From the NCBI RefSeq assembly GCF_014199685.1, contig NZ_JACHNZ010000001.1:1-64000 (forward strand): DNA of 64,000 nt, written 5' to 3'. Positions 23,255-34,053 of the stretch are shown piece after piece. This stretch comes from Sphingosinicella soli. GTDB taxonomy: Bacteria > Pseudomonadota > Alphaproteobacteria > Sphingomonadales > Sphingomonadaceae. Made by a program: the position numbers and the translations under genes. Below the pieces are notes generated by a model. The model made no database searches, was not told the DNA's origin, and saw only the letters and a list, made by a program, of their open reading frames with translations. Position 1 is the stretch's first letter. Each line of letters opens with the position of its first letter.

Positions 23255-25225
23255 ATGACCGTTACCCACGCCGATCTCGCCAACGCCGTCCGCGCGCTGG
23301 CGATGGATGCCGTTCAGGCCGCGAATTCGGGCCATCCCGGAATGCCGATGGGCATGGCGGATGCCGGCACCGTCCTCTTCACGCAGCATCTGAAGTACGA
23401 TCCGCAGTGGCCGCAGTGGCCCGATCGCGACCGCTTCGTTCTCTCCGCCGGTCACGGCTCGATGCTGATCTACGCGCTGCTCTGGCTCACCGGCTATGAG
23501 AAGCCGACGCTCGACCAAATTCGCAACTTCCGCCAGCTCGGCAGCCCGTGCGCGGGGCATCCCGAGAACTTCGAGCTTCCCGGCGTTGAAACCACGACCG
23601 GCCCGCTCGGGCAGGGTCTCGCCACCGCCGTCGGCATGGCGATCGCCGAACGCCACCTCAACGCGCGCTTCGGCGATGCGGTGCAGGATCACCATACCTG
23701 GGTGATCGCGGGCGACGGCTGCCTGATGGAAGGCATCAACCACGAGGCGATCGGCCTTGCCGGGCATTTGAAGCTCGGCCGCCTGAACGTGATCTGGGAC
23801 GACAACCGCATCACCATCGACGGCGCGACCTCGATGTCGACGTCGGAAGACGTCGCCGCGCGCTATGAGGCTTCGGGCTGGCACGTCGTTTCCTGCGACG
23901 GCCACGACGCGGCGAGCATCGATGCGGCGCTGCGGGCCGCGAAGGCCGATCCCCGCCCGTCGCTGATCGCCTGCCGCACGATCATCGGCTACGGCGCCCC
24001 GAACAAGCAGGGCACGGCGGCGACGCACGGTTCGCCGCTCGGCGCGCCAGAGATCGCAGCAGCGCGCGAAACGCTCGGCTGGAATCACGCGCCCTTCGAA
24101 ATTCCCGCCGACATCCTGAGCGCATGGCGTGACGCCGGTGCGCGCGGCGTCGATGCGAGTGCGAAGTGGAAAGAAGGCGCTTCCAAAACAGAAGGTTACG
24201 CGGAGTTCCTGCAATGGCTTGACGGGTCCGCGCTCAAAGCCGCAGGGCCGGCGCTGAAGGCGCACATCGACGGCCTGATCGCCGCGCCGCAGACGGTCGC
24301 CACGCGCAAGGCGAGCGAGCTTGCGCTCGGCGCGATCAATGCGGCGGCGCCGAACACCATCGGCGGCTCGGCCGATCTCACCGGCTCCAACAACACGCTG
24401 ACCAAGGGCCTCGGCACGCTCGACGCCGCGAACTACGGCGGGCGCTACATCTATTACGGCATCCGCGAGTTCGGCATGTCCGCCGCGATGAACGGCATGG
24501 CGCTGCACGGCGGCATCATGCCCTACGGCGGCACCTTTCTGGTCTTCACCGATTATTGCCGCCCGGCGATCCGCCTCAGCGCGCTCCAGCGCGCGCAGGT
24601 CGTCTATGTGATGACGCACGATTCCATCGGCCTCGGCGAAGACGGCCCGACGCACCAGCCGATCGAGCATGTGATGAGCCTGCGCGTGATGCCCAACGTG
24701 CTCGTCATGCGTCCGGCCGACGTCGTGGAAACGGCGGAATGCTGGGCGCTCGCGCTTGAAAACACCACCGGCCCCGCCGTGCTTGCGCTCTCCCGCCAGA
24801 ACCTGCCGCAGGTCCGCACGCAGGCGAGCGAGAACCTCTCGGCCAAGGGCGCATACCGCCTGCGCGCCGCGTCCGCCGCGCGGAAGGTCGTGTTTCTCGC
24901 CACCGGCTCAGAAGTGCAGGCCGCGCTCGCCGCCGCCGACCAACTCGAAGCCGCAGGCATCGGCTGCGACGTCGTTTCGATGCCCTGCTGGGAACTGTTC
25001 GACCTGCAAAGCGACACCTATCAGGCCGATATCCTGCCGGAAGACGCGCTCATCGTGTCGGTCGAGGCCGGGACGACCGTGGGCTGGGAACGCTACACGG
25101 GCCGCAAGGGCCTCAGGCTCGGCATCGACCGCTTCGGCGCCTCTGCGCCCGCCGAAGCCTTGTTCGAAAAATTCGGATTGACCCCCGACGCCATTGCAAA
25201 GGCGGTTCGGGCGAAGCTCGCTTAA
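23255..25225 (+). CDS. tkt: Transketolase
   Basis: The 656-residue enzyme starts MTVTHADLANAVRALAMDAV and contains AANSGHPGMPMGMA, the thiamine-diphosphate motif from GDGCLMEGINHEA to WDDNRITIDG, the pyrimidine-domain DSIGLGEDGPTHQPIEH with the catalytic Glu region, and ALSRQNLP. It transfers two-carbon units in the non-oxidative pentose phosphate pathway. ATG 23255 has only a weak GAAG upstream. It heads the block tkt-gap-pgk, as in several alphaproteobacteria, linking pentose and triose metabolism. Confidence 0.96.
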   Translation: MTVTHADLANAVRALAMDAVQAANSGHPGMPMGMADAGTVLFTQHLKYDPQWPQWPDRDRFVLSAGHGSMLIYALLWLTGYEKPTLDQIRNFRQLGSPCAGHPENFELPGVETTTGPLGQGLATAVGMAIAERHLNARFGDAVQDHHTWVIAGDGCLMEGINHEAIGLAGHLKLGRLNVIWDDNRITIDGATSMSTSEDVAARYEASGWHVVSCDGHDAASIDAALRAAKADPRPSLIACRTIIGYGAPNKQGTAATHGSPLGAPEIAAARETLGWNHAPFEIPADILSAWRDAGARGVDASAKWKEGASKTEGYAEFLQWLDGSALKAAGPALKAHIDGLIAAPQTVATRKASELALGAINAAAPNTIGGSADLTGSNNTLTKGLGTLDAANYGGRYIYYGIREFGMSAAMNGMALHGGIMPYGGTFLVFTDYCRPAIRLSALQRAQVVYVMTHDSIGLGEDGPTHQPIEHVMSLRVMPNVLVMRPADVVETAECWALALENTTGPAVLALSRQNLPQVRTQASENLSAKGAYRLRAASAARKVVFLATGSEVQAALAAADQLEAAGIGCDVVSMPCWELFDLQSDTYQADILPEDALIVSVEAGTTVGWERYTGRKGLRLGIDRFGASAPAEALFEKFGLTPDAIAKAVRAKLA

Positions 25226-25249
25226 ATCAGGAACGGGAGTACGAAAAAC

Positions 25250-26257
25250 ATGGCGAAGGTTTCGATCAACGGATTCGGCCGCATCGGACGCCTCGTGGCG
25301 CGGGCCATTCTGGAGCGCCCGGAAAGCGGGCTCGAACTGGTCTCGATCAACGACCTGTCCGACGCGAAGGCGAACGCGCTGCTGTTCAAGCGCGATTCCG
25401 TGCACGGCACGTGGCAGGGCACGGTCAAGGTGGACGGCAACGATCTCATCATCGACGGCAAGCGCATCAAGGTTTCGGCCGAGCGCGACCCCGCGAACCT
25501 GCCGCACGCGGCAAACGGCGTCGACATCGCGCTTGAATGCACCGGCTTCTTCACGGACCGCGCGTCGGCCGAAAAGCATATCGCGGCGGGCGCCAGGAAG
25601 GTGCTGATCTCAGCGCCGGGCAAGAACGTCGATCTCACGGTCGTTTTCGGCGTGAACAACGACAAGCTCTCGGCCGAACACACGATCGTTTCGAACGCCA
25701 GCTGCACGACGAACTGCCTCGCGCCGGTCGCCAAGGTGCTGAACGATTCGATCGGCATCGAGCGCGGCCTGATGACGACGGTTCACGCCTACACCAACGA
25801 CCAGAAGATCCTCGACCAGATCCACGAAGACCCGCGCCGCGCCCGCGCCGCCGCCATGTCGATGATCCCGACCACCACGGGCGCCGCCCGCGCCGTGGGC
25901 GAAGTGCTGCCCGAACTGAAAGGCAAGCTCGACGGTTCGGCGATCCGCGTGCCGACGCCCGACGTCAGCCTCGTCGACCTGACCTTCACGCCGGGGCGCG
26001 ACACGACGAAGGACGAAGTGAACGCGATCCTGAAGGCGGCGTCTGAATCCGGCCCGCTGAAGGGCATCCTCTGCTATTCGGACGAGCCGCTGGTCTCGAT
26101 CGACTATCAGCACACGGCGGCGTCCTCGACGATCGACAGCCTCGAAACCGCCGTTCTCGAAGGCAAGCTCGTCCGCGTGCTTTCCTGGTACGACAACGAG
26201 TGGGGCTTCTCGAACCGCATGGTCGACACCGCCAAGGCAATGGCGGCGTTCCTCTAG
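25250..26257 (+). CDS. gap: Glyceraldehyde-3-phosphate dehydrogenase, type I
   Basis: The 335-residue protein begins [20 protein letters not shown] (NAD-binding) and has the catalytic [15 protein letters not shown] with Cys152, followed by [11 protein letters not shown], the phosphate-binding [15 protein letters not shown] and [14 protein letters not shown]. It oxidises glyceraldehyde-3-phosphate to 1,3-bisphosphoglycerate, consumed by the PGK encoded 2 bases downstream. A GGGAG site precedes the start. Confidence 0.97.
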   Translation: MAKVSINGFGRIGRLVARAILERPESGLELVSINDLSDAKANALLFKRDSVHGTWQGTVKVDGNDLIIDGKRIKVSAERDPANLPHAANGVDIALECTGFFTDRASAEKHIAAGARKVLISAPGKNVDLTVVFGVNNDKLSAEHTIVSNASCTTNCLAPVAKVLNDSIGIERGLMTTVHAYTNDQKILDQIHEDPRRARAAAMSMIPTTTGAARAVGEVLPELKGKLDGSAIRVPTPDVSLVDLTFTPGRDTTKDEVNAILKAASESGPLKGILCYSDEPLVSIDYQHTAASSTIDSLETAVLEGKLVRVLSWYDNEWGFSNRMVDTAKAMAAFL

Positions 26258-26259
26258 CC

Positions 26260-27453
26260 ATGGCCAAGTTCCGGACGCTCGACGATATCGGGGACGTGAG
26301 CGGCAAGCGCGTCCTCGTTCGCGCCGATCTCAACGTGCCGATGCACGAAGGCAAGGTCAGCGACGACACGCGCCTGCGCGCCGCGCAGCCGACCATCGCG
26401 GAGCTTGCCGACAAGGGCGCGATCGTGCTGGTGCTGTCGCACTTCGGGCGTCCCAAGGGCGAAAACCCGATGCTCAGCCTGTCGCCGATCTCCTCGGCGC
26501 TTGCCAAGGTTCTGGGCCGCACGGTCGGCTTCGTCACCGAGTGCAAGGGCCCGGCTGCCGAGCAGGCGGTCGGCCTGATGGCGGCGGGCGAGATCGCGGT
26601 GCTGGAAAACACCCGCTTCGAGGCGGGCGAGGAGAAGAACGATCCGGCGCTGGTCGCTGCGATCGCCAAGCTCGGCGACATCTATGTGAACGACGCCTTC
26701 TCCGCTGCGCACCGCGCGCACGCCTCCACCGAGGGGCTGGCGCATGTGCTTCCGGCCTATGCGGGGCGCTCGATGCAGGCGGAGCTGGAGCATCTGGAAG
26801 CCGCGCTCGGCGAACCCGAACGCCCGGTTGCGGCGGTCGTCGGCGGCGCCAAGGTGTCCTCGAAGCTCGACGTGCTCAACAACCTCGTCAGCAAGGTCGA
26901 TCACCTCATCATCGGCGGCGGTATGGCGAACACGTTCCTTGCCGCGAAGGGTGTCGATGTCGGCAAGTCGCTGTGCGAGCACGACCTCAAGGATACGGCG
27001 CTCGCCATCCTCGCGAAGGCGGAGGCGGCGCGCTGCACCGTGCATCTGCCCTACGACGTCGTCGTGGCGAAGGAATTCCGCGCCGATCCGCCGGTGCGCA
27101 CCGTGAACGTCCACGAGGTCGCGGCGGACGAGATGATCCTCGACGTCGGCCCCGCCGCTGTCGAGGCGCTGTCGGATGCGCTCAAGACGTGCCGCACATT
27201 GGTGTGGAACGGGCCGCTCGGCGCGTTCGAGATGGCGCCGTTCGATGCGGCCACGGTCTCGCTCGCGCGCACGGCGGCGGCGCTTACCGAAGCCGGAAGC
27301 CTCGTTTCGGTGGCGGGCGGCGGCGATACGGTCGCGGCGCTCAACCACGCGGGCGTCGCCGACAGCTTCAGCTTCGTCTCGACGGCGGGCGGCGCGTTCC
27401 TCGAATGGATGGAAGGCAAGCCGCTGCCGGGTGTGGACGCGCTGCGCGCGTAA
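26260..27453 (+). CDS. pgk: Phosphoglycerate kinase
   Basis: The 397-residue protein has [65 protein letters not shown] and the C-terminal ATP site WNGPLGAFE and [11 protein letters not shown]. It makes ATP from 1,3-bisphosphoglycerate. The start is 2 bases after the gap stop, so the two are probably co-translated. Length is typical. Confidence 0.97.
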   Translation: MAKFRTLDDIGDVSGKRVLVRADLNVPMHEGKVSDDTRLRAAQPTIAELADKGAIVLVLSHFGRPKGENPMLSLSPISSALAKVLGRTVGFVTECKGPAAEQAVGLMAAGEIAVLENTRFEAGEEKNDPALVAAIAKLGDIYVNDAFSAAHRAHASTEGLAHVLPAYAGRSMQAELEHLEAALGEPERPVAAVVGGAKVSSKLDVLNNLVSKVDHLIIGGGMANTFLAAKGVDVGKSLCEHDLKDTALAILAKAEAARCTVHLPYDVVVAKEFRADPPVRTVNVHEVAADEMILDVGPAAVEALSDALKTCRTLVWNGPLGAFEMAPFDAATVSLARTAAALTEAGSLVSVAGGGDTVAALNHAGVADSFSFVSTAGGAFLEWMEGKPLPGVDALRA

Positions 27454-27481
27454 CGGTTTTTCGGCGTCGGCAAGCCCGAAA

Positions 27482-27496
27482 TTAACCACATCTTAA
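27482..27496. promoter_or_regulatory. CtrA box (exact TTAA-N7-TTAA)
   Basis: TTAACCACATCTTAA fits the CtrA recognition consensus exactly. It lies 38 bases before the start of the CAP-domain gene. A second element, CCGACCTT (27500-27507) with AAGGTCGG (27522-27529), is an 8-base inverted repeat between the box and the start codon. Confidence 0.55.
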
Positions 27497-27533
27497 AACC
27501 CGACCTTAAGTCTTTGGCGCGAAGGTCGGTGCC

Positions 27534-28052
27534 ATGCTTATGCGTCTTGCCGCAGCCGCGTTCCTCATCGCCACTCCTGCCGTCGCTGCGGGCTTCTCGA
27601 CCGTTGCGGTCGCGAAGCACAGCTGGTGCGCGGCGGATGACGTCAATCCTGCAGAGGCCGTGGCCGCGCTCAACGACCTGCGCGGCGCACAGGGTCTTGC
27701 TCCGGTTCGGGTCGACATGGCGCTCACCCGCGCCGCGCAGGCGCATTCCGAAGATCTCGCGGGCTGGGGAAAACTCTCCCACAGCGGCTCCGACGGCAGC
27801 AATTTCGTCGATCGCGCGGACCGCGCCCGTTTCGACGGCGTGCCGCGTGCGGAGAACGTCGCGTGGAACCTGCCGACCTCGCATGCGGTGGTGGTGGCGT
27901 GGGACAAGAGCCCCGGCCACCGCGACAACATGATGCTCGACGACGTCACCGACGTGGGCATCGGCTACGCCTGCTCGTCCAGCAAGGGCCGCTTCTGGAC
28001 CATGGTGCTCGGCCGCCGCGAGGGCGGCTTCACGCTCGCCGCGCTCAACTAG
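27534..28052 (+). CDS. Secreted CAP/SCP-domain protein
   Basis: The 172-residue protein has a signal peptide (MRLAAAAFLIATPAVAAG). A CAP (SCP/PR1) domain follows: EAVAALNDLRGAQGLAPVRV, LTRAAQAHSEDLAGWGKLSH, VAENVAW-like RAENVAWN, and AWDKSPGHRDNMMLDDVTDV, which keeps both conserved His and Glu positions. It is exported. Bacterial CAP proteins have poorly defined roles in envelope or extracellular binding. The CtrA box upstream suggests cell-cycle control. It interrupts an otherwise glycolytic gene block. Confidence 0.87.
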   Translation: MLMRLAAAAFLIATPAVAAGFSTVAVAKHSWCAADDVNPAEAVAALNDLRGAQGLAPVRVDMALTRAAQAHSEDLAGWGKLSHSGSDGSNFVDRADRARFDGVPRAENVAWNLPTSHAVVVAWDKSPGHRDNMMLDDVTDVGIGYACSSSKGRFWTMVLGRREGGFTLAALN

Positions 28053-28164
28053 CCTGTCATCCTGAATCCGTGCGCGAGGTCGTTGCGATGCGCGGCCCTC
28101 TTCTGTATCACGCGCGGAAACCGGAATAATCCAGCCCGGAATACTCAAGCGACGAGGACGACGC

Positions 28165-29079
28165 ATGAAGATCACGAAACCCGTGAAGGCCATCCTTTCG
28201 AACTATGAAAGCGACAACCCCGGCACGAAGGCGAACCTCGCCCGTATCCTGATGCAGGGCCAGCTCGGCGGCACCGGCAAGCTCATCATCCTCCCGGTCG
28301 ATCAGGGCTTCGAGCACGGCCCGGCGCGCAGCTTCGCGGTCAACGAACCGGCGTATGATCCGCACTACCACTTCCAGATTGCCATCGACGCGGGGCTTTC
28401 CGCCTACGCCGCGCCGCTCGGCATGATCGAGGCGGGCGCCGACACGTTCGCTGGCCAGATCCCGACGATCCTCAAGGTGAACTCGTCGAACTCGTGGGCG
28501 ACCTCGATCAACCAGGCCGTCACCGGCACGGTCGACGACGCGCTGCGCCTCGGCTGCTCGGCGATTGGCTTCACCATCTATCCGGGCGCCGACGAGGTGT
28601 TCGACATGATGGAGGAAATCCGCGAAATGTCCGCCGAAGCGAAATCGGTGGGCATCGCCACGGTGATCTGGTCGTACCCGCGCGGCGGCAATCTCTCGAA
28701 GGACGGCGAACTCGGGCTCGATGTCGGCGCTTACGCCGCGCACATGGCGGCGCTGCTGGGCGCGCACATCATCAAGGTGAAGCTGCCGAGCGACCACATC
28801 GAGCAGAAGGACGCGCAGAAGGCGTACGAGAAGCTGGATCGCTCCACGCAGGCGAAGCGCGTGGCGCATGTCGTGAAGTCGTGCTTCAACGGCCGCCGCA
28901 TCGTCGTCTTCTCGGGCGGCGCGGCGAAGGGTGCCGACGCCGTCTATCAGGACGCGCGCGATATCCGCGACGGCGGCGGCAACGGCTCGATCATCGGCCG
29001 CAACACCTTCCAGCGCCCGCGCGACGAAGCGATGGCGATGCTCGCGAAGCTGGTGAATATCTACAAGGGCAAGGAATAG
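28165..29079 (+). CDS. fba: Fructose-bisphosphate aldolase, class I (DhnA type)
   Basis: The 304-residue protein has [61 protein letters not shown] and [13 protein letters not shown]. The last holds the Schiff-base lysine of the DhnA/archaeal-type class I aldolases, and [12 protein letters not shown] gives phosphate binding. It cleaves fructose-1,6-bisphosphate without metal. It is a non-homologous alternative to the class II enzyme often found beside pgk. The upstream 112-base gap contains no gene. Confidence 0.93.
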   Translation: MKITKPVKAILSNYESDNPGTKANLARILMQGQLGGTGKLIILPVDQGFEHGPARSFAVNEPAYDPHYHFQIAIDAGLSAYAAPLGMIEAGADTFAGQIPTILKVNSSNSWATSINQAVTGTVDDALRLGCSAIGFTIYPGADEVFDMMEEIREMSAEAKSVGIATVIWSYPRGGNLSKDGELGLDVGAYAAHMAALLGAHIIKVKLPSDHIEQKDAQKAYEKLDRSTQAKRVAHVVKSCFNGRRIVVFSGGAAKGADAVYQDARDIRDGGGNGSIIGRNTFQRPRDEAMAMLAKLVNIYKGKE

Positions 29080-29086
29080 ACGCCCG

Positions 29087-29770
29087 GTGGACGACGACAT
29101 CGCGCTCGACCCCCAGTTCGCCGAGCGTTTCAAGCGAGAGGCCCGGCCGCCGTGCCAGCTCTACCTGATCTCGCCGGATCGTTATGATCCGGGCTTTCCG
29201 GAGCAGTTGAAGGCGGCGCTCGGTGCAGGGCCGGTGGCGGCCTTCCAGCTTCGGCTGAAGGGCGTGGAGGACGTGGAAATCCTGCGCGCGGGCGCGGCGC
29301 TGAAGCCCATCCTCGCCGCGTATGACGTCGCCTTCATCCTCAACGACCGCGCCGACCTTGCAAAGGAACTGGGCGCAGACGGCGTGCATCTGGGCCAGTC
29401 CGACGGCAGCGTCGCGGAGGCCCGCAGCCTGCTCGGCCACGACGCGCAGATCGGCGTCACCTGCCACGACAGCCGCCATTTCGCGATGGAAGGCACCGAG
29501 GCGGGCGCCGACTATGTGGCGTTCGGCGCCTTCTACCCCACGGCGACCAAGGAGACGACGCATCGCCCCGATCCGTCGATCCTGTCGTGGTGGACGACGA
29601 TCAGCGAAATCCCCTGCGTCGCCATCGGCGGCATCACGCCGGAAAATGCCGCGCCGCTCGTTGCGGCGGGGGCGGACTTCCTTGCCGTCTGCGGAGCCGT
29701 GTGGGCGCACCCGCAAGGTCCGGCGGCAGGCGTAAAAGCCTTTCAAGGTATCCTCGAGCAGACTTCTTGA
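29087..29770 (+). CDS. thiE: Thiamine-phosphate synthase
   Basis: The 227-residue protein from GTG 29087 forms a TIM barrel with [73 protein letters not shown] and [17 protein letters not shown]. It couples the thiazole and pyrimidine precursors into thiamine phosphate. The usual QLR-x-K reads QLRLKG, and NDR/HLGQ are intact. It is 7 bases after the aldolase gene and has no other thi gene nearby. I see no TPP riboswitch upstream. Confidence 0.93.
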   Translation: MDDDIALDPQFAERFKREARPPCQLYLISPDRYDPGFPEQLKAALGAGPVAAFQLRLKGVEDVEILRAGAALKPILAAYDVAFILNDRADLAKELGADGVHLGQSDGSVAEARSLLGHDAQIGVTCHDSRHFAMEGTEAGADYVAFGAFYPTATKETTHRPDPSILSWWTTISEIPCVAIGGITPENAAPLVAAGADFLAVCGAVWAHPQGPAAGVKAFQGILEQTS

Positions 29771-29840
29771 GCAGATGCCCGCGGGCTGATAGAAGCCCCG
29801 CACTTTTCCGGTTTCGGCTCTCTTTCTCAGGATTGCACCT

Positions 29841-30404
29841 ATGAAGATCAGCGGCGTGGACATTCGTCCCGGCAACATCATCGAATATGAAGGCGGGCTG
29901 TGGCGCGCCGTGAAGATCCAGCATACGCAGCCCGGCAAGGGCGGCGCCTACATGCAGGTGGAGCTGAAGAACCTCGTCGACGGCCGCAAGACCAACGTCC
30001 GCTTCCGTTCGTCGGAGACGGTGGAGCGCGTCCGCCTCGACACCAAGGACTTCCAGTTCCTCTACGCCGAAGGCGACATGCTGACCTTCATGGACAAGGA
30101 GACCTACGAGCAGGTCTCGCTGCCGCAGGATCTGCTCGGCGACGCCGCCGCGTTCCTGCAGGACGGCATGGATGTCGTGATGGAACTCCATGAAGAAAAG
30201 CCGCTTTCCGTGCAGCTCCCCGATCAGGTGGAAGCCATGATCGTGGAGGCGGACGCCGTGGTGAAGGGCCAGACGGCCTCGTCCAGCTACAAGCCCGCCG
30301 TGCTCGACAACGGCGTGCGCATCATGGTGCCGCCGCACATCGCATCGGGCACGCGCATCGTCGTCGACGTCTACGAGCAGACCTACGTCCGCCGCGCGGA
30401 CTGA
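29841..30404 (+). CDS. efp: Translation elongation factor P
   Basis: The 187-residue protein has the KOW-like N-domain [20 protein letters not shown], the modification loop [10 protein letters not shown] with Lys33 at the tip, [16 protein letters not shown] and the C-terminal OB domain ending [19 protein letters not shown]-like. EF-P rescues ribosomes stalled on polyproline. A lysine at the tip implies beta-lysylation by EpmA/B or use unmodified; those enzymes are not in this window. The proline-rich micro-ORF at 314 would be an EF-P-dependent product. Confidence 0.96.
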   Translation: MKISGVDIRPGNIIEYEGGLWRAVKIQHTQPGKGGAYMQVELKNLVDGRKTNVRFRSSETVERVRLDTKDFQFLYAEGDMLTFMDKETYEQVSLPQDLLGDAAAFLQDGMDVVMELHEEKPLSVQLPDQVEAMIVEADAVVKGQTASSSYKPAVLDNGVRIMVPPHIASGTRIVVDVYEQTYVRRAD

Positions 30405-30415
30405 TCGGAACCCCT

Positions 30416-31225
30416 ATGCCCGCCCATTCCGCCCTCATCACCATCATGGAAAAGGCCGCGCGCAAGGCTGCGCCCCGGCTGCGCCGCGATTTCAATGAGG
30501 TTTCGCAGCTTCAGGTCTCCCGCAAGGGGCCGTCGGATTTCGTGTCCAACGCCGATCATGCCGCCGAGCGCACGATCGTCGAGATTCTGCGGCAGGCGCG
30601 GCCCGATTGGGGGCTGGTGCTGGAAGAGGGCGGCGAGATCGAGGGCGATCCCTCGCGCCCGCGCTGGATCGTCGATCCGCTCGACGGCACCACGAACTTC
30701 CTGCACGGCATCCCGCACTTCGCGATCACGATCGCGGCGGAGCAGGACGGCCAGATCATTTCGGGTCTCGTCTATCAGCCGATGACCGACGAGAGCTTCT
30801 GGGCGGAAGCGGGCAGGGGCGCGTGGATTCAAAACCAGCGCCTGCGCGTTTCGGCGCGAAAAGACCTCGGCGACTGCCTGATCGCCACGGGCATTCCGTT
30901 TCAGGGCGTGGGAAACTTCGATCAGTTCGATTCCATCCTGCAGGCGGTGGCGCCCAATGTCGCAGGCATCCGGCGCTTCGGCTCTGCGGCGCTCGACCTC
31001 GCGTGGGTCGCGGCGGGGCGTTACGACGGGTACTGGGAGGCCGGGCTGAACGCGTGGGATGTGGCTGCGGGCATGCTTCTGGTGCGCGAAGCCGGGGGCT
31101 TCGTCAGCGACTATCGCGGCGGCGACAAGGTCATCGAGCGGCGCGAAGTGATCGCGTCGAACAGTGCTATTCAGACGCGTTTGCATAAACTCATCGGCGG
31201 GGCCCTTCGCAGCGCAGCAAAGTGA
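30416..31225 (+). CDS. suhB: Inositol monophosphatase family protein (SuhB-like)
   Basis: The 269-residue protein has metal and phosphate motifs FVSNADHAAERTI, LVLEEGG, WIVDPLDGTTNFLHGIPHFA and WEAGLNAWDVAAGMLLVREA, the two IMPase signatures, complete with all Asp/Glu ligands. It hydrolyses inositol-1-phosphate to inositol; E. coli SuhB also works in rRNA antitermination. The inositol-phosphate cluster 21 kb to the right gives a possible metabolic link, although the genes are not adjacent. It starts 11 bases after efp. Confidence 0.92.
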   Translation: MPAHSALITIMEKAARKAAPRLRRDFNEVSQLQVSRKGPSDFVSNADHAAERTIVEILRQARPDWGLVLEEGGEIEGDPSRPRWIVDPLDGTTNFLHGIPHFAITIAAEQDGQIISGLVYQPMTDESFWAEAGRGAWIQNQRLRVSARKDLGDCLIATGIPFQGVGNFDQFDSILQAVAPNVAGIRRFGSAALDLAWVAAGRYDGYWEAGLNAWDVAAGMLLVREAGGFVSDYRGGDKVIERREVIASNSAIQTRLHKLIGGALRSAAK

Positions 31226-31248
31226 TTGCAAAAGGCAGGCTTACAGCC

Positions 31249-31277
31249 TTGCAAGCCCGCTGACACGCGCCTAAAAG
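31249..31277 (+). promoter_or_regulatory. Candidate promoter of the nuo operon
   Basis: TTGCAA (31249-31254), 17 bases, then TAAAAG (31272-31277), which would give a leader of about 18 bases before nuoA at 31303. The -10 is only moderately like the consensus. Confidence 0.4.
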
Positions 31278-31302
31278 CGCCGCAAATATCAGGGAATCGC
31301 GT

Positions 31303-31680
31303 ATGCAATCGGTCGCGGCGGAGTATCTGCCGATCCTCTTGTTCCTGGGCGTGGCGGTGGTTCTGTCGGGCGTTTTCGTGGGCCTGCCGGTGCTGGTTTC
31401 GAACCTCACGGGAACCAACAAGCCCGACCCGAACAAGCTCGCCGAGTACGAGTGCGGCTTCCCGGCCTTCGAGGATGCGCGCCGCCAGTTCGACGTGCGC
31501 TTCTATCTGGTGTCGATCCTGTTCATCATTTTCGATCTTGAAGTCGCATTCCTGTTCCCGTGGGCGGTCAGCCTCGGCGCCACGGGCGTGTTCGGCTGGG
31601 CGTCGATGATGGTGTTCCTCGGCATCCTGACGATCGGTTTCATCTACGAATGGAAGAAGGGCGCGCTGGAATGGGAGTAG
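31303..31680 (+). CDS. nuoA: NADH-quinone oxidoreductase subunit A
   Basis: This 125-residue membrane subunit of complex I has three membrane helices ([58 protein letters not shown]). The loop [20 protein letters not shown] contains the conserved Cys that reports the active/deactive state. It is the first gene of a complete nuo operon and ends overlapping nuoB. Confidence 0.96.
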   Translation: MQSVAAEYLPILLFLGVAVVLSGVFVGLPVLVSNLTGTNKPDPNKLAEYECGFPAFEDARRQFDVRFYLVSILFIIFDLEVAFLFPWAVSLGATGVFGWASMMVFLGILTIGFIYEWKKGALEWE

Positions 31681-32216
31681 AGACCCAAATGGCGCCCGCC
31701 GGCTCCGGTATCATCATGCCGGATCAGGGCTTCGTGGACGACATCAACAACGAGATGTCGAGCAAGGGCTTCCTCGTCACCTCGACCGAGGAGCTTTTCC
31801 ACTGGGCGCGCACCGGCTCGCTGTGGTGGATGACCTTCGGGCTCGCCTGCTGCGCGGTCGAGATGATGCACACCAACATGCCGCGCTACGATCTGGAGCG
31901 TTTCGGCGCCGCGCCGCGCGCTTCCCCGCGCCAGTCGGACGTGATGATCGTGGCGGGCACGCTCTGCAACAAGATGGCCCCGGCGCTGCGCCGCGTTTAC
32001 GACCAGATGTCGGAGCCGCGCTACGTCATCTCGATGGGAAGCTGCGCCAACGGCGGCGGCTATTATCACTACAGCTATTCGGTGGTGCGCGGCTGCGACC
32101 GCATCGTGCCCGTCGACATCTACGTGCCGGGCTGCCCCCCGACCGCCGAGGCGCTGCTCTACGGCATTCTCCAGCTGCAGCGGAAGATCCGCCGCGTGGG
32201 GACGTTCGAACGATGA
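31671..32216 (+). CDS. nuoB: NADH-quinone oxidoreductase subunit B
   Basis: The 181-residue subunit holds cluster N2: the ligands lie in [31 protein letters not shown] and [16 protein letters not shown]2 is the last iron-sulphur centre before quinone. I use ATG 31671, which overlaps the nuoA stop; an in-frame ATG at 31689 would remove six residues. Confidence 0.96.
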   Translation: MGVETQMAPAGSGIIMPDQGFVDDINNEMSSKGFLVTSTEELFHWARTGSLWWMTFGLACCAVEMMHTNMPRYDLERFGAAPRASPRQSDVMIVAGTLCNKMAPALRRVYDQMSEPRYVISMGSCANGGGYYHYSYSVVRGCDRIVPVDIYVPGCPPTAEALLYGILQLQRKIRRVGTFER

Positions 32217-32842
32217 AAAGCCCCGCGCCCCGCATGTCGTCCGATAGCGGCGTCATCGAAGCCGCGCGCGCCGCGCTCGGCGACGTCATTGTAGCGGCCG
32301 CCGAACATGCGTTCGAAGTGACGCTGACCGTGCATCGCCGCGACCTTTACAAGGCGCTGGAGACGCTGCGCGACACGCCCGGCCTCGAATACCAGCAGCT
32401 GATGGAGATCGCGGGCGTCGATTACCCGGAGCGCCCCGAGCGTTTCGAGGTCAACTACTGCCTGCTCTCGCTGACGCTGAACCGCCGGATTCGGGTGAAG
32501 ACGCTCACCGACGAAAAGCAGCCCGTGCCCTCCGTCGTCGATCTCTGGCCGGTCGCGGGCTGGCTGGAACGCGAAGTGTGGGACATGTACGGCGTCCGTT
32601 TCGACGGCAACCCGGACCATCGCCGCATCCTCACCGACTATGGCTTCACCGGGCACCCGTTCCGCAAGGACTTCCCGCTCACCGGCTATGTCGAGCTGCG
32701 CTACTCCGAAGAGCACAAGCGTGTCGTCTACGAACCCGTGAAACTCGCGCAGGATTTTCGCAGCTTCGACTTCATGAGCCCGTGGGAAGGCGCCGAATAC
32801 GTGCTTCCGGGCGACGAGAAGGCGGAAGTGAAGGCGAGCTGA
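32213..32842 (+). CDS. nuoC: NADH-quinone oxidoreductase subunit C
   Basis: This 209-residue peripheral-arm subunit has the 30 kDa-subunit signature [27 protein letters not shown] followed by [13 protein letters not shown]. It is separate from NuoD, unlike the NuoCD fusion of E. coli. Overlaps of 4 bases with nuoB and 1 base with nuoD show tight coupling. Confidence 0.96.
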   Translation: MKSPAPRMSSDSGVIEAARAALGDVIVAAAEHAFEVTLTVHRRDLYKALETLRDTPGLEYQQLMEIAGVDYPERPERFEVNYCLLSLTLNRRIRVKTLTDEKQPVPSVVDLWPVAGWLEREVWDMYGVRFDGNPDHRRILTDYGFTGHPFRKDFPLTGYVELRYSEEHKRVVYEPVKLAQDFRSFDFMSPWEGAEYVLPGDEKAEVKAS

Positions 32843-34053
32843 TGGCCAAAGTCGCAACCACGACGCCCACAACGACCGGCGACGTCGAAATCCAGAACTA
32901 CACGATCAACTTCGGCCCGCAGCACCCGGCGGCGCACGGCGTGCTGCGCCTCGTCATGGAGCTGGACGGCGAGATCATCGAGCGCTGCGATCCGCACATC
33001 GGCCTGCTGCACCGCGGCACCGAGAAGCTGATCGAATACAAGACCTATCTCCAGGCGCTGCCCTACATGGATCGGCTCGACTACGTGTCGCCGATGTCCA
33101 TGGAGCACAGCTACGTGCTCGCCATCGAAAAGCTGCTGGATATCGAGGTGCCGCTGCGCGCCCAGTATATCCGCGTGCTGTTCGCGGAGCTGACGCGCAT
33201 CGGCAACCACATCCTGAACACCACGGCGCACGCGATGGACGTCGGCGCGCTGACGCCGATCCTGTGGATGTTCGAAGAGCGCGAGGCGATCCTCGGCTTT
33301 TACGAGCGGGCCTCCGGCGCGCGCTTCCACGCGGCGTATTTCCGCCCCGGCGGCGTGCATCAGGATCTGCCGCCGAAGCTGATCGCCGACATCGCCGACT
33401 GGGCGGACAATTACCTGAAGGTGATGGCGGACTTCGAAACGCTCATCTGCGACAACCGCATCTTCAAGCAGCGCAATGTCGATATCGGCATCATCAGCGA
33501 GCAGGACGCGGTGGCGTGGGGCTTCTCGGGCCCCTGCATTCGCGGCTCCGGCCTGCCGTGGGATCTGCGCAAGTCGCAGCCCTACGAGGTTTACGACCGC
33601 ATGGAGTTCGACGTGCCGGTCGGCAAGACCGGGGACTGCTACGACCGCTTCATGGTCCGCATCGAGGAAATGAAGCAGTCGCTGCGCATCGTGAAGCAGT
33701 GCCTGCGCGAGATGCCCGAAGGCCCGGTCGCCAGCCTCGACCGCAAGGTGGTGCCGCCCAAGCGCGGCGAGATGAAGCGCTCGATGGAGGCGCTCATCCA
33801 CCACTTCAAGCTCTACACCGAAGGCTTCCACGTTCCGGCGGGCGAGGTCTACGTCGCCACCGAAAGCCCCAAGGGCGAGTTCGGCATCTATCTGGTGGCG
33901 GACGGCACCAACAAGCCGTACCGCTGCAAGATCCGCCCCACGGGCTTCTCGCACCTGCAGGCGATGGATTTCCTCTGCAAGGGCCACATGCTCGCCGACG
34001 CGCCCGCCGTGCTCGGCAGTCTCGATATCGTTTTCGGTGAGGTCGACCGGTGA
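32842..34053 (+). CDS. nuoD: NADH-quinone oxidoreductase subunit D
   Basis: The 403-residue 49 kDa-type subunit forms the quinone pocket with NuoB. It shows [35 protein letters not shown], the quinone-site region DRLDYVSPM and the C-terminal DPVFGEVDR-like VFGEVDR. The His and Tyr expected near quinone are present. The N-terminus has a short Thr-rich tract (TTTPTTTGD). Confidence 0.96.
   Translation: MAKVATTTPTTTGDVEIQNYTINFGPQHPAAHGVLRLVMELDGEIIERCDPHIGLLHRGTEKLIEYKTYLQALPYMDRLDYVSPMSMEHSYVLAIEKLLDIEVPLRAQYIRVLFAELTRIGNHILNTTAHAMDVGALTPILWMFEEREAILGFYERASGARFHAAYFRPGGVHQDLPPKLIADIADWADNYLKVMADFETLICDNRIFKQRNVDIGIISEQDAVAWGFSGPCIRGSGLPWDLRKSQPYEVYDRMEFDVPVGKTGDCYDRFMVRIEEMKQSLRIVKQCLREMPEGPVASLDRKVVPPKRGEMKRSMEALIHHFKLYTEGFHVPAGEVYVATESPKGEFGIYLVADGTNKPYRCKIRPTGFSHLQAMDFLCKGHMLADAPAVLGSLDIVFGEVDR

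Noticed and set aside
28053-28110. CTGTCATCCTGAATCCG resembling the start of the palindromic repeat
   Set aside because: Only about 11 bases match and the second half is missing, so it cannot be called a third copy; it may be a decayed fragment.
29771-29840. TPP riboswitch near thiE
   Set aside because: No CTGAGA or ACC-x-GATC-type element is present upstream of thiE (29080 region) or after it.
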